From Aquimarina amphilecti (lineage in GTDB: Bacteria > Bacteroidota > Bacteroidia > Flavobacteriales > Flavobacteriaceae), in assembly GCF_900109375.1 (NCBI RefSeq), contig NZ_FOAB01000009.1, forward strand, positions 1 to 64,000: a stretch of DNA of 64,000 nt. The letters run 5' to 3'. The notes below the pieces were generated by a model that saw nothing but the letters and a program-made list of their open reading frames with translations, made no database searches and was not told the origin of the DNA. The translations under genes and the position numbers were made by a program. Below, one piece after another: positions 53,190-62,782 of the stretch; positions within the stretch are counted from its first letter, which is position 1, and each line of letters opens with the position of its first letter.

Positions 53190-53612
53190 ATGTCAATCAG
53201 TTCAGAAACTTTGCTAAAAGTTAGATATTCAGAAACCGATCAAATGGGTGTGGTACATCACGGCAATTACGCACAATATTTAGAGTTAGCCCGTATTGAT
53301 TGGTTGTCTCGACTAGGTGTTTCATATAAATCGATGGAAGAAAGCGGTATTATGCTCCCTGTTTTTACATTAGATTTTAAATTTAAGAAATCTGCATTCT
53401 TTGACGATGAATTAACTGTTAAAACTTTTTTAAAGAAAATTCCTACAGCTCGTATCGTTTTTGACTACAAAATTTACAATCAAGATAAGGAATTATTAAC
53501 AATTGCTTCCTCAACATTGGTTTTTGTAGATGCCAAAACGCGAAAACCAATTTTATGCCCATCATATTTGTTAGATATTATAGAAAAAGAGTTTAATCGC
53601 TTACTTGTTTGA
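53190..53612 (+). CDS. Acyl-CoA thioesterase, YbgC/4-HBT hot-dog family
   Basis: 140 aa, a single hot-dog domain. YSETDQMGVVHHGNYAQYLE contains the catalytic Asp (D17) and the typical HHGNY of 4-hydroxybenzoyl-CoA thioesterase/YbgC relatives; FKKSAFFDDELTVKTFLKK follows. Hydrolyses short acyl-CoA or acyl-ACP; exact substrate unknown. Its 3' end overlaps the convergent YigZ gene by 20 bases. Confidence 0.92.
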   Translation: MSISSETLLKVRYSETDQMGVVHHGNYAQYLELARIDWLSRLGVSYKSMEESGIMLPVFTLDFKFKKSAFFDDELTVKTFLKKIPTARIVFDYKIYNQDKELLTIASSTLVFVDAKTRKPILCPSYLLDIIEKEFNRLLV

Positions 53613-54207
53613 TTTCTACTTCGTACAACGCAGAGAAAAGATCATTTATTTCATTAGCGATTGTTTTTCTTACCGAAATAAATATTTTGCAGTCTAATTC
53701 TAGTTTTTGATCTGTAATTCTAAGTTGACGTTCTTTTATAATTCGCATCACTTTGTTCATGTTTTTATACTCAAAAGTGATGCAAAACTTAACATCGATT
53801 GTTTTTTCTATAATTTTAGAAGATTCAAGTGATAATTGCGCGGCAGTTCTGTAGGCATTAATTAATCCTCCTACACCTAATTTGACACCACCGAAATATC
53901 GAACTACTATTATTAGGATATTGGTAACTTGAAAAGATTGGATTTGTCCATAAATTGGTTGACCTGCAGAATTAGAAGGTTCTCCGTCATCGTTGCTTCT
54001 GTATTTAATTTTTTCTGTTCCAATCTGCCAAGCATAACACCAATGTCTGGCAGCATGATGTTGTTTTTTTAATGATTCTATAATTGGTTTTACATCCTCT
54101 TCAGAAATAACAGGAAAGGAGTATCCAAAGAACTTACTATTTTTGTCTTTGAATAAGACTTCTTCTCCTGGATGATCAATTGTTTTATAGGTATCTGTGG
54201 TGTTCAA
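53593..54207 (-). CDS. YigZ/IMPACT family protein
   Basis: 204 aa. UPF0029/IMPACT N-terminal domain: KDKNSKFFGYSFPVISEEDV, HHAARHWCYAWQIGTEKIKY, NDDGEPSNSAGQPIYGQIQS, VVRYFGGVKLGVGGLINAYR, then a C-terminal ferredoxin-like DUF1949 part (FEYKNMNKVMRIIKERQ). Thought to act near the ribosome in translation control, though the bacterial role is not settled. First of a co-oriented run (53593-57200 read in reverse) with tight spacing. Confidence 0.9.
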   Translation of the reverse strand: MNTTDTYKTIDHPGEEVLFKDKNSKFFGYSFPVISEEDVKPIIESLKKQHHAARHWCYAWQIGTEKIKYRSNDDGEPSNSAGQPIYGQIQSFQVTNILIIVVRYFGGVKLGVGGLINAYRTAAQLSLESSKIIEKTIDVKFCITFEYKNMNKVMRIIKERQLRITDQKLELDCKIFISVRKTIANEINDLFSALYEVEIKQVSD

Positions 54208-54217
54208 TTCTTTGTTG

Positions 54218-55087
54218 TTAAATGGAAAAAGTAACTAATAAAATACTTATTACTGCAAGTATAATCCCTATCCAGTTTTTTGGAATTAATTTTTCTTTGA
54301 AAAAGAAAATTCCTGCAAACGTAGATACTAGTAAAATGGCAACATTGTTAATTATAAAAGTAGTGGAGCTATCCATACTTGGGTTTCGTAATGCTTGAAT
54401 TAAAAAATATATTGAAAAGTAATTAGGTATACCTAAACAAATTCCTGCTATAATATTTTTAATCGATATTTTTAATTTAGTGGTAATCGCTTTGTAGATT
54501 AATATAAGAATACCTATAACAGCTGCAAAGCCAAAAATAGAAGAAGAAAAAATAGCTGTATCTATTTCTGATACATAATTTTTTTCCATAAACTTTAGAC
54601 TGGTGTCTATGATTCCACTTCCTATAAAGACTAAAAACGGGTAAATTAAATTTTCTTTTTTAATAGAGATCCCTTCAGTTGTTTTTACAGAGGTCATATA
54701 AACGGCAACTAAAGCTAGTGTAATTCCTATAATCTTTATGATTCCAGTACTTTCTTTATAGATCATTATTCCAAATATAACAGGAATAGCAACGCTCATT
54801 TTAGTTGCTACAGCTGCTACAGATATTCCGTTTTTTTGTGTAGTAATCGCCATTAAATTAAAAATTAATATAAAAATTAACCCTAAGGCAATGGTTCCGT
54901 AAAACCAATCATATTTTGCTATAGTTACTATGTTTATTGGTTTAGAATATGCAATTAACCCGGATAATGAGGCAACAATATAATTTATGATGATGGCCTG
55001 TAATGTGTCTACATTATATTTAGAAAATAGTTTAAAGGTTATCAAAATCCAACTAGAGGCCAGTATACTAAGTAAAAGATATATCAA
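54218..55087 (-). CDS. EamA/DMT-family transporter
   Basis: 289 aa, ten predicted transmembrane helices in two halves, as in drug/metabolite transporters (ISVAAVATKMSVAIPVIFGI, IIGITLALVAVYMTSVKTTE, IPKNWIGIILAVISILLVTF). The substrate is unknown. Start overlaps the HAD gene end by 4 bases, and its end is 10 bases from the YigZ gene, so all are one operon. Confidence 0.88.
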   Translation of the reverse strand: MIYLLLSILASSWILITFKLFSKYNVDTLQAIIINYIVASLSGLIAYSKPINIVTIAKYDWFYGTIALGLIFILIFNLMAITTQKNGISVAAVATKMSVAIPVIFGIMIYKESTGIIKIIGITLALVAVYMTSVKTTEGISIKKENLIYPFLVFIGSGIIDTSLKFMEKNYVSEIDTAIFSSSIFGFAAVIGILILIYKAITTKLKISIKNIIAGICLGIPNYFSIYFLIQALRNPSMDSSTTFIINNVAILLVSTFAGIFFFKEKLIPKNWIGIILAVISILLVTFSI

Positions 55088-55692
55088 AACAAATTAGATT
55101 TTATGGTAAATAGATTGGTGATATCTTCCTTCTTTGGATCATTGTTCCAGATATTAATACCTAATTCTTGCGCAGTGTTTGTATTAACAAAGGTATCGTC
55201 AATAAAAAGAGTTTCTACAGGGTTTAATTGGTGATTGTCTAAAACGAAGCGAAAGATATCATGATTAGGTTTTCTTAAATTGATTTCGTGAGAAAGGTAA
55301 AAAAAGTTAAAACAAGATTTGAAATTATTATAAAATGGAACATTTTCTTTGATCCAGTCTATGTGCAGTTCATTTGTATTGCTAAGTAGAATCAATAGAT
55401 ATGTTTTATTCTCTGATAGTTTTTGAATAAACTTTAATCGATGTTTTGGAAAATCTTTTAAAATAGAATTCCAAGCATCGATTATTTTTTTCTCGGAAAC
55501 ATCAGGAAGTAATTTTTGGTAATAATTAATAAAATCTATTGTTGTGATTTTTCCAGTCTCATAGGATTCATTTATATATTCCAGATCTTCTGTTATGGAA
55601 GGTAAACCAAGTTTTAAAAGTTCTTTTTCTGTTGCATGTTTATCTAGATTTATAAAGACATCACCAAAATCAAAAATAATAGTTTTAATCAT
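55084..55692 (-). CDS. HAD-family hydrolase (YihX-like)
   Basis: 202 aa. HAD motif I IIFDFGDVFINLD (nucleophile D8), motif II LLILLSNTNELHIDW, and motif III/IV LRKPNHDIFRFVLDNH with the Lys and LFIDDTFVNTNTAQELG. The DFGDV form resembles the YihX/epoxide-hydrolase-like group of sugar-phosphate or flavin phosphatases. It starts within the end of ribD (8-base overlap), which makes it a candidate for a riboflavin intermediate phosphatase, an inference from position only. Confidence 0.88.
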   Translation of the reverse strand: MIKTIIFDFGDVFINLDKHATEKELLKLGLPSITEDLEYINESYETGKITTIDFINYYQKLLPDVSEKKIIDAWNSILKDFPKHRLKFIQKLSENKTYLLILLSNTNELHIDWIKENVPFYNNFKSCFNFFYLSHEINLRKPNHDIFRFVLDNHQLNPVETLFIDDTFVNTNTAQELGINIWNNDPKKEDITNLFTIKSNLF

Positions 55693-56734
55693 TATGGTAT
55701 ATTTTTAAGGTGTCGTCGATAATTTTTTTCTCAGAAACTGATTTAGATTCAAGTATAGGAGCTTTTATTCCTTTTTTAAAATTATTAATTCCTGTAAATA
55801 CTCTTGCTTCATCCCATAATTTTTCTGCTATGAATGATTGAATAGTATAACTACCTCCTTCAATTATTACAGATTGAATTTCATGATTATGAAGGATGTT
55901 GCAAATTTGTTTAGGAACACTGTTTTCAGGATTAATCATTTCATATTTTAAAAACTCCTGTATATTTTTTTCTTTATAATCATTGGCTGTGATTACTATT
56001 GTTTTTACGGTTTTATCTAAAATTGAAGAATCTTTTGGGATTTTATCATAAAGATCAATTAAAATTCTAATCGGATTGGCACCAGACCAATCTCTAATAG
56101 TAAGCTTTGGATTGTCTTTAATTACTGTTTTATTTCCCACCAAGATTGCTTGTTCTTCTGCTCTCCATTTATGAACAAGTTGTCTGGAATAAGAATTTGT
56201 GATCCAAACAGGTGTTCTTTCAGTTGTTTTTTCTGGAGCAATAAACCCATCTGCTGTTTGCGCCCATTTCAGAATGATATAGGGCCGTCTTTTATTGTGA
56301 AATGTAAAAAAACGTTTATGATGCTTTCTGCATTCATCTTTCAAAATGCCAAGAGTTACATTGCATCCAGCATTTTTTAGTTTTTCGATACCTTTTCCAG
56401 AAACTTTACTGTGAGTATCTATTGTCCCTATAATTACGTTTGGTATTTTATGTCGTATAATAAGATCACTACAAGGAGGTGTTTTTCCGAAATGAGAACA
56501 AGGTTCTAAGGTTACATAAAGAGAAGATTTTTTTAGTAATGAAATGTCTTTCACTGATCGTATTGCATTCACTTCAGCGTGATTACCGCCATACGGACTA
56601 GTGTAGCCTTCCCCAATAATCATATTATTATGGACAATAACACATCCAACCATAGGATTTGGTCTCGCATTGCCTAATGCATTTTTTCCAATTTGAATGC
56701 AGCGTTTTATGTATTTTTCGTGTAATGTACTCAC
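55685..56734 (-). CDS. ribD: Bifunctional riboflavin deaminase/reductase RibD
   Basis: 349 aa. N-terminal cytidine-deaminase-like zinc domain with H52-A-E54 (NHAEVNAIRS) and the Cys pair C79 and C88 (LEPCSHFGKTPPC), then an NADPH-dependent reductase domain (~145-349: RPYIILKWAQTADGFIAPEK, WRAEEQAILVGNKTVIKDNP, VIIEGGSYTIQSFI). Catalyses the second and third steps of riboflavin biosynthesis. Other rib genes are not in the window. Overlaps the HAD phosphatase downstream and follows the LEA-like gene by 4 bases. Confidence 0.95.
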   Translation of the reverse strand: MSTLHEKYIKRCIQIGKNALGNARPNPMVGCVIVHNNMIIGEGYTSPYGGNHAEVNAIRSVKDISLLKKSSLYVTLEPCSHFGKTPPCSDLIIRHKIPNVIIGTIDTHSKVSGKGIEKLKNAGCNVTLGILKDECRKHHKRFFTFHNKRRPYIILKWAQTADGFIAPEKTTERTPVWITNSYSRQLVHKWRAEEQAILVGNKTVIKDNPKLTIRDWSGANPIRILIDLYDKIPKDSSILDKTVKTIVITANDYKEKNIQEFLKYEMINPENSVPKQICNILHNHEIQSVIIEGGSYTIQSFIAEKLWDEARVFTGINNFKKGIKAPILESKSVSEKKIIDDTLKIYHND

Positions 56735-56738
56735 ATGA

Positions 56739-57200
56739 TTATTTTAAACTTACTTCTTGTTCTTTATCAATCTTGTATGGATAAGAAAAATTGCCATAAT
56801 GATATCGGATGTTTCCTTCATAACGAATAAGAAGCGAATCTGTTTGAACCATTTTTAGTACACTATTTAGAAGATTGTTTTTGTTTTCTTTATAGATCTT
56901 AGAAAGAGAAAATGTTCCTTCTAAAGGAATGGTGAATTCTTTTCTAGAAGGGACGTCAAATTCTTTAGAAGATATAGTGCCAACATCTATGTTATCAACA
57001 AAAACGTTAATGTCATCTACAGAAAGTTTCCCGTTTAAGTTATTAGGGTTGTTAAAAACAGCATCTGCTTGTATCGTTATATTGCGCATACTGACATTTT
57101 TAACATCGATATTCGTAACATATTTAAACTCGGGTTTTTTAGATACAGAACAGCCGAAAATAGTTAAAAATATTGTTGATAATAATAAAAGCTTCTTCAT
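56739..57200 (-). CDS. LEA type 2-like lipoprotein
   Basis: 153 aa. Lipobox LTIFGC after a short signal peptide. The rest is one beta-sandwich of the LEA14/WHy type (VSMRNITIQADAVFNNPNNL, DDINVFVDNIDVGTISSKEF, FTIPLEGTFSLSKIYKEN). A periplasmic lipoprotein of unknown role; first gene of the minus-strand operon with ribD. Confidence 0.82.
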   Translation of the reverse strand: MKKLLLLSTIFLTIFGCSVSKKPEFKYVTNIDVKNVSMRNITIQADAVFNNPNNLNGKLSVDDINVFVDNIDVGTISSKEFDVPSRKEFTIPLEGTFSLSKIYKENKNNLLNSVLKMVQTDSLLIRYEGNIRYHYGNFSYPYKIDKEQEVSLK

Positions 57201-57294
57201 TGATTACTGTATAGATTTCTTGTATATTTCATCTAAATAAAAAGATGATAGTCATTAGTTTTTAGATTAACAAAAGTAGTATTTAATTATTATA

Positions 57295-57780
57295 ATGAGT
57301 ACGATAAAAATTCGTTCAGTTGCTCCAGAAGACAATAAGGCTTTGGCTCAGGTGATTAGAGATGTTTTGATCGAAATGGGAGTTCCTAAGGTGGGAACAG
57401 CTTATGAGGATGAGGCATTAGATATAATGTATGAGACCTATGATGTTCCGCGAAAAAGATATTTTGTTGTAGAGGAAGATGGTAAGATTATTGGTGGAGC
57501 TGGAATAGCTCAATTAGAAAAGGAAGACTCCGAAATATGTGAGCTTCAAAAAATGTATTTTCTTCCAGAGGCAAGAGGAAAAGGCTTAGGTTCTCAAATG
57601 ATGAGTACTTGTCTTAATTTTGCAAAGGAACAAGGATTCACAAAATGTTATTTAGAAACAATGCCTTACATGAAAGAAGCAAGAAAATTATACGGTAGAG
57701 TAGGTTTTAAAGCTTTAGATAAACCAATGGGGGATACCGGACATTATAGTTGTCAGGCTTGGATGATAAAAGATTTATAG
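57295..57780 (+). CDS. GNAT family N-acetyltransferase
   Basis: 161 aa. N-terminal IKIRSVAPEDNKALAQVIRD, central KIIGGAGIAQLEKED, acetyl-CoA loop PEARGKGLGSQMMSTCLNFA, and C-terminal ARKLYGRVGFKALDKPMGDT. The substrate is unknown. It is the first gene of the co-oriented plus-strand run leading to prmC, a LOG-family gene and ligA; prmC starts two bases after its stop. Confidence 0.9.
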   Translation: MSTIKIRSVAPEDNKALAQVIRDVLIEMGVPKVGTAYEDEALDIMYETYDVPRKRYFVVEEDGKIIGGAGIAQLEKEDSEICELQKMYFLPEARGKGLGSQMMSTCLNFAKEQGFTKCYLETMPYMKEARKLYGRVGFKALDKPMGDTGHYSCQAWMIKDL

Positions 57781-57782
57781 GT

Positions 57783-58661
57783 TTGAAAATCAAAGATCTT
57801 AGGGAGGATTTTATAAGCTCTTTATCGGAATTATATGAAGTAGAAGAAGTACATTCTTTTTTTTATATGCTTTTGGATAGTTATTTAGGTATGAGACGTG
57901 TGGATATTGCTTTAGCTTTAGACAATGTTGTGGATGAGAAAACGATGTCTTGTTTCGCTATAGCAAAAAAGAGACTGCAGAATCAAGATCCAATTCAGTA
58001 TATTTTAGGAGATACAGAGTTTTATGGATTGGTATTTAGAGTTAATAAGAATGTTTTAATCCCTCGACCAGAAACGGAAGAATTGGTAGATTGGATTGTA
58101 AAGGAACAGAACAATATAAATGGAACTCGAAAATTAAAAATTCTAGATATAGGCACTGGTAGCGGTTGTATAGCAATTTCTTTGGCTAAAAACATACCAA
58201 ATTCTGATGTATATGCTATTGATGTTTCAGAAGAAGCATTAGAGATTGCTAAGTCAAATGCAGTGGATAATAATGTTAAAGTGAATTTTATAAACGCAGA
58301 TGTACTGCAGTTGGATGGTTTGGGGAATAATTTTGATGTTATAGTTTCAAATCCTCCGTATGTTCGAGAACTCGAAAAAAAAGAAATACAACCTAATGTG
58401 TTGGAAAATGAACCTCATTTAGCCCTTTTTGTATCAGATCAAAACCCCTTAATTTTTTATAAAAAAATCGCTGAACTAGCAAAAAACAGTCTGATTTCAG
58501 GTGGTTTGTTATATTTTGAGATTAATCAATATCTTGGAACAGAAACCCAGGTTATGCTTAAAAAAGAGGGATATGAGTTTGTTGATCTCCGTAAAGATTT
58601 ATACGGAAATGAACGAATGATACAGGCGGGTTTAATCAGAAAAAATAAAAACGATCTATGA
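57783..58661 (+). CDS. prmC: Release factor glutamine methyltransferase PrmC
   Basis: 292 aa. It methylates the Gln of the GGQ motif of release factors. N-terminal helical domain, then a Rossmann SAM site KILDIGTGSGCIAISLAKNI and the catalytic NPPYV at N190. The frame extends upstream to a TTG at 57750 inside the acetyltransferase gene; the TTG at 57783, just after that gene's stop (MKIKDLREDFISSLSEL), is preferred because it gives the normal family N-terminus. Overlaps the LOG-family gene by 4 bases. Confidence 0.94.
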   Translation: MKIKDLREDFISSLSELYEVEEVHSFFYMLLDSYLGMRRVDIALALDNVVDEKTMSCFAIAKKRLQNQDPIQYILGDTEFYGLVFRVNKNVLIPRPETEELVDWIVKEQNNINGTRKLKILDIGTGSGCIAISLAKNIPNSDVYAIDVSEEALEIAKSNAVDNNVKVNFINADVLQLDGLGNNFDVIVSNPPYVRELEKKEIQPNVLENEPHLALFVSDQNPLIFYKKIAELAKNSLISGGLLYFEINQYLGTETQVMLKKEGYEFVDLRKDLYGNERMIQAGLIRKNKNDL

Positions 58662-59248
58662 ATAATTTAACTTCTATTTGTGTCTTCTGTGGAAGTAGTG
58701 AAGGGAATGATACTCAAGTTGTGCAGCAAGCGTTACAATTAGGACAAAAACTAGCTCAACAGAATATTGCACTAGTGTATGGTGCTGCCAAAATTGGTAT
58801 TATGGGCAAAGTAGCTGAAGGGGCAATTGCTAATAAAGGTAAAGTAGTTGGTGTTATTCCAGACTTTCTTAAGTTAAAAGAAGTTGTTCATCTTGGGTTG
58901 ACTGAATTGATAACTACTGATAATATGCATGAGCGTAAAATGAAAATGCATAAACTTAGTGATGGATTTATTACATTACCTGGAGGTTTTGGAACATTAG
59001 AAGAATTATTTGAAATTATTACTTGGTCTCAGCTAGGTTTGCATCAAAAACCAATAGGTCTTTTGAATATTAATGGTTTTTATGATCATTTATTACAAAT
59101 GTTAGAGAATATGGTTCGAAGTGGTTTTCTGAAACAGGATAATTATGAGTTATTGATTGTAGAAGATGATATTGATCGCTTATTACAAAAAATGAAAGAA
59201 TTTGAACCTGTTCAGGTACCAAAATGGTTAAAACCGGATAGAACATAA
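58658..59248 (+). CDS. LOG family protein (TIGR00730)
   Basis: 196 aa. Rossmann-type LOG family: ICVFCGSSEGND, LVYGAAKIGIMGKVAEGAIA, the MHERKMKMHKLSD motif and PGGFGTLEELFEIITWSQLG. Members act as nucleoside 5'-monophosphate phosphoribohydrolases, first known from cytokinin activation. The bacterial role here is purine or pyrimidine salvage/hygiene at best. Overlaps prmC by 4 bases. Confidence 0.92.
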   Translation: MNNLTSICVFCGSSEGNDTQVVQQALQLGQKLAQQNIALVYGAAKIGIMGKVAEGAIANKGKVVGVIPDFLKLKEVVHLGLTELITTDNMHERKMKMHKLSDGFITLPGGFGTLEELFEIITWSQLGLHQKPIGLLNINGFYDHLLQMLENMVRSGFLKQDNYELLIVEDDIDRLLQKMKEFEPVQVPKWLKPDRT

Positions 59249-59276
59249 AATAAAGTAAAATACTGATAGCAGCATA

Positions 59277-61271
59277 ATGAATACAGAGCAGCAAATCAAT
59301 AAAATAAGAGAAGAACTAAGACAGCATAACTATAGTTATTACGTGCTTGACGCGGCGACTATAAGTGATTATGAATTTGATATGAAGCTAAAAGAGCTTC
59401 AGGAGATGGAAGAAAAACATCCTGAATTTTATGATCCTAATTCTCCAACATTAAGAGTTGGGGGAGAGGTTACCAAGAATTTTAGTACAGTAGTTCATGA
59501 CCAACGAATGTATTCATTGGATAATTCTTATTCTAAGGAAGATTTATTGGATTGGGAGACTAGAATTAAGAAGTTGGTAGATGGTGATGTAAATTACACC
59601 TGCGAACTAAAATATGATGGGGCTTCCATTAGTTTAACCTATGAAAATGGAGAATTAATTAGAGCTGTAACTAGGGGTGATGGAATTCAGGGAGATGATG
59701 TTACTACTAATGTTAAGACTATTAAGTCAGTGCCATTAAAATTGAAAGGTGATTATCCTGCTAAGTTTGATATAAGAGGAGAGATCGTATTGCCTTATGA
59801 GGGTTTTGCAAAAATGAATCAAGAACGTATTTCTGCAGGAGAAGAGCCTTATGCTAATCCTAGAAATACTGCTTCTGGTAGTTTAAAACTTCAAGACAGT
59901 AGTGAAACAGCTAAGCGTCCATTAGATTGTTTGTTATATAATCTTTCAGGAGATCGATTAGGTATTTCTTCACAGTATGAAAGCTTAGATAAAGCTAGAC
60001 AATGGGGGTTTAAGGTGCCTCAAGAATCTCGTTTAGTTAATTCTATAGATGGAGTTTTGGAATTTATAAATCTCTGGGATGAAAAAAGAAGAGATTTGCC
60101 TTACGAGACCGATGGTGTTGTAATTAAAGTGAATAACCTCCAGCAACAAGAAGAATTAGGGTTTACATCCAAAGCACCGAGATGGGCTATGGCGTATAAA
60201 TTTAAAGCAGAACAGGCTATAACTAAGCTTAACGAGATAACGTATCAAGTTGGTAGAACCGGAGCAATTACACCTGTAGCTAATTTATCACCTGTTCAAT
60301 TAGCGGGAACTACTGTAAAAAGAGCTTCATTGCATAATGCAGATCAAATTCAGAAATTGGATATAAGAGAAAATGACACTGTGTTTGTAGAAAAAGGAGG
60401 TGAGATCATTCCAAAAATAGTTAGTGTTGATTTTACTAAAAGAGATGACAATTCAGTTGCTACTCAGTATATATCATCTTGTCCAGAATGTGATACAGAA
60501 TTAATAAGAAAAGAAGGTGAAGCGCAACACTATTGTCCCAATGTTTATGGTTGTCCACCTCAGATTATAGGTAGAATACAACATTACATTTCTCGTAAAG
60601 CTCTTGATATAGAGGGATTGGGAGGTGAAACAGTAGCTCTTTTAGTAAAAGAAGGTTTGATTACTAACTATGCTGATTTATATGAGTTAAAAAAAGAACA
60701 AGTCATCCCTTTAGAAAGAATGGCGGAGAAAAGCGCAGATAATTTAATCGAAGGGATTTTGAAATCTAAAGAAATTCCTTTTGAAAGAGTTCTGTTTGGT
60801 TTAGGGATTAGATATGTTGGGGAGACTGTAGCAAAAAAATTGGCTAAACATTATAAGTCGATAGATGCTATTATGGCTGCGACAGAAGAGGAATTAGTAA
60901 ATGTAGATGAAATAGGAATTAAAATTGCGCAAAGTGTACAAGAGTTTTTTAGTGCAGATGCCAATAGAGTTTTAATAGAAAGGCTTTTGGGGTATGGTGT
61001 TCAATTGCAAATTTCTGCGGATAAACTGGCAAATCAAACTGAAACTTTAAAAGGTCAAACTTTTGTGGTTTCTGGTGTATTTGAAAAAGTATCTCGTAAT
61101 GAACTTAAAAAGTTAATAGAGGATAATGGTGGTAAGGTTTCTAGTTCGATCTCTTCAAAGACTTCATATGTAGTGGCTGGAGCGAATATGGGGCCAAGTA
61201 AACTAGAAAAAGCAAATAAGCTAGAAATTGTCATCATAAGTGAAGATGATTTTCTAAACTTAATCGAATAA
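59277..61271 (+). CDS. ligA: NAD-dependent DNA ligase
   Basis: 664 aa, normal length. Adenylation domain with catalytic Lys K112 in CELKYDGASISLTYENG, OB fold, zinc finger with four Cys (CPEC…CPNVYGC, ~400-425), helix-hairpin-helix repeats (~450-580: LFGLGIRYVGETVAKKLAKH) and C-terminal BRCT (~590-664: LKGQTFVVSGVFEKVSRNEL). Joins nicks in replication and repair. Its TAA stop shares a base with the ATG of the first YhhN-like gene (61271). Confidence 0.97.
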   Translation: MNTEQQINKIREELRQHNYSYYVLDAATISDYEFDMKLKELQEMEEKHPEFYDPNSPTLRVGGEVTKNFSTVVHDQRMYSLDNSYSKEDLLDWETRIKKLVDGDVNYTCELKYDGASISLTYENGELIRAVTRGDGIQGDDVTTNVKTIKSVPLKLKGDYPAKFDIRGEIVLPYEGFAKMNQERISAGEEPYANPRNTASGSLKLQDSSETAKRPLDCLLYNLSGDRLGISSQYESLDKARQWGFKVPQESRLVNSIDGVLEFINLWDEKRRDLPYETDGVVIKVNNLQQQEELGFTSKAPRWAMAYKFKAEQAITKLNEITYQVGRTGAITPVANLSPVQLAGTTVKRASLHNADQIQKLDIRENDTVFVEKGGEIIPKIVSVDFTKRDDNSVATQYISSCPECDTELIRKEGEAQHYCPNVYGCPPQIIGRIQHYISRKALDIEGLGGETVALLVKEGLITNYADLYELKKEQVIPLERMAEKSADNLIEGILKSKEIPFERVLFGLGIRYVGETVAKKLAKHYKSIDAIMAATEEELVNVDEIGIKIAQSVQEFFSADANRVLIERLLGYGVQLQISADKLANQTETLKGQTFVVSGVFEKVSRNELKKLIEDNGGKVSSSISSKTSYVVAGANMGPSKLEKANKLEIVIISEDDFLNLIE

Positions 61272-61966
61272 TGAAAATAAGAACCCTCATAAAAATATTG
61301 TTACTGATTACTGGTGGTTTGTGTGTTTTGAGTACAATACTACAAAACCCTGCTATTGAATTGTATTCTAAACCAATGACAGTGCCTTTGTTTTTTATGT
61401 TGTATTGGTTTAATGTGAAAAAGGTAGATACCTTGTTTGTAATAGTGCTGTTTCTATGTTTTATGGGAGACATATTTTTATTGACTGGTATAGAGAACGG
61501 TTTTCGGTATGTTTTGTTAAGTTACACCTTGTGTTATTTTATTCTTTTTTACTTCTTGTTTAAAAACCATAAACCTTTAGATTATGGTAAAATAGATTTA
61601 ATTTATCTGGGTGTTTTTTTTATAGTTTGGACTATTATTGTTTACGAAATTTATGCTGTTACTAATGAGGCAATGGGGGATATAAGGCCTTTTGGAATCG
61701 TTTATATAATCATTCTGTATTTTTTGTTAATTGGTGCAGTATTTCAGTATGTAAATATAAGATCACCTAAATCTCTCTGGTTTGCTATTGCTGTTCTAAA
61801 TTTTATAATCAGTGATACCTGTTTCGCATTAGATAAGTTTTATGTTCCTTCTTTAGAGCTTAAGATTATTAATTCTATATATCAACTGTTAGCTGTGTTT
61901 TTCTTAGTGAAGTTTAAAATTTCTAGTGCCAACTCTTTGAAAATTAAAACACAGCAATTCGTGTAG
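61271..61966 (+). CDS. YhhN/TMEM86-like membrane protein (array member 1)
   Basis: 231 aa, about eight transmembrane helices. Keeps the conserved acidic sites of the YhhN/lysoplasmalogenase family: FMGDIFLL with D67 and SDTCFALDKF with D182 and D188. A lysoplasmalogenase-like lipid enzyme activity is possible but unproved. Overlaps the ligA stop by one base. It is followed by two more 231-codon genes and a fourth partial one of the same type. Confidence 0.85.
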   Translation: MKIRTLIKILLLITGGLCVLSTILQNPAIELYSKPMTVPLFFMLYWFNVKKVDTLFVIVLFLCFMGDIFLLTGIENGFRYVLLSYTLCYFILFYFLFKNHKPLDYGKIDLIYLGVFFIVWTIIVYEIYAVTNEAMGDIRPFGIVYIIILYFLLIGAVFQYVNIRSPKSLWFAIAVLNFIISDTCFALDKFYVPSLELKIINSIYQLLAVFFLVKFKISSANSLKIKTQQFV

Positions 61967-62067
61967 TTTTAATCATTTGATTGAAATTTAGTATATTAAC
62001 AAAAGGAAAAATTGTTTAATATAGTGTGTAAAAGGGAATTATCCCTAGTTTATACCGTTTAAATCGA

Positions 62068-62763
62068 ATGAATGAGGGAAAATTACTAAAATTTATAATT
62101 TCTTTTTTGGTTTTGTTACAGGTTTTGGGATTTGTGTTTCAGGTCTCTTCGTTGTATAAGATTAGTGTTCCATTATTATTTATAGCAATTGCTTCTAAGT
62201 ATATATTGGAAAGTAAAAAAATAAAACCAATAAATATTCTTGTGCTGTTTTTGTTTTTTGCTTCAGAGTTAACGCAATCAATAAGTGGAATAATATCAAT
62301 AAAACATCGAATGCTTATCAGTATAGTTGGATATCTAATGTTGTTTTATTTTCTGTATAATAATCATAAGTCTTTTAGATACAATCGTAGAGATGTCTTT
62401 ACTTTAGTCTTAGGAAGTTCATTATATACAGTTATTTTTTTTATTACATATTCTGTTATTCGAGAACCAATGCAAGATTTAAATGTAATAGGTTTTGTTC
62501 ATTTATTATTATTATATGTTTTACTCATCGTAGGAGCAATGCACTATATAAACATAAGGTCAGAAAAATCATTGTGGTTTTTTCTGGCAATGTTAAATTT
62601 TTCATTTAGTGATTTTATTTTGTTGATTGATGAGTTTTATCTTCAATCTATGGAGTTAAAAGCTATTCGGTTGATTTGTGAACCTTTGGCGCTTATTTTT
62701 TTAGTGAATTATATGATTACTAAATACGAATATTTAAAATCCGAAGAATTTGAAGGTTTTTAG
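62068..62763 (+). CDS. YhhN-like membrane protein (array member 2)
   Basis: 231 aa, same topology. At the equivalents of the conserved acids it has FFASELTQ (E67 in place of D67) and SDFILLIDEF (D182 and D188 kept). Shares HYINIRSEKSLWFFLAMLNF with member 1 (YVNIRSPKSLWFAIAVLNF). Tandem duplication is clear from length, order and these stretches. Function unknown. Confidence 0.83.
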   Translation: MNEGKLLKFIISFLVLLQVLGFVFQVSSLYKISVPLLFIAIASKYILESKKIKPINILVLFLFFASELTQSISGIISIKHRMLISIVGYLMLFYFLYNNHKSFRYNRRDVFTLVLGSSLYTVIFFITYSVIREPMQDLNVIGFVHLLLLYVLLIVGAMHYINIRSEKSLWFFLAMLNFSFSDFILLIDEFYLQSMELKAIRLICEPLALIFLVNYMITKYEYLKSEEFEGF

Positions 62764-62782
62764 TAAGTAAACAACATTGTAA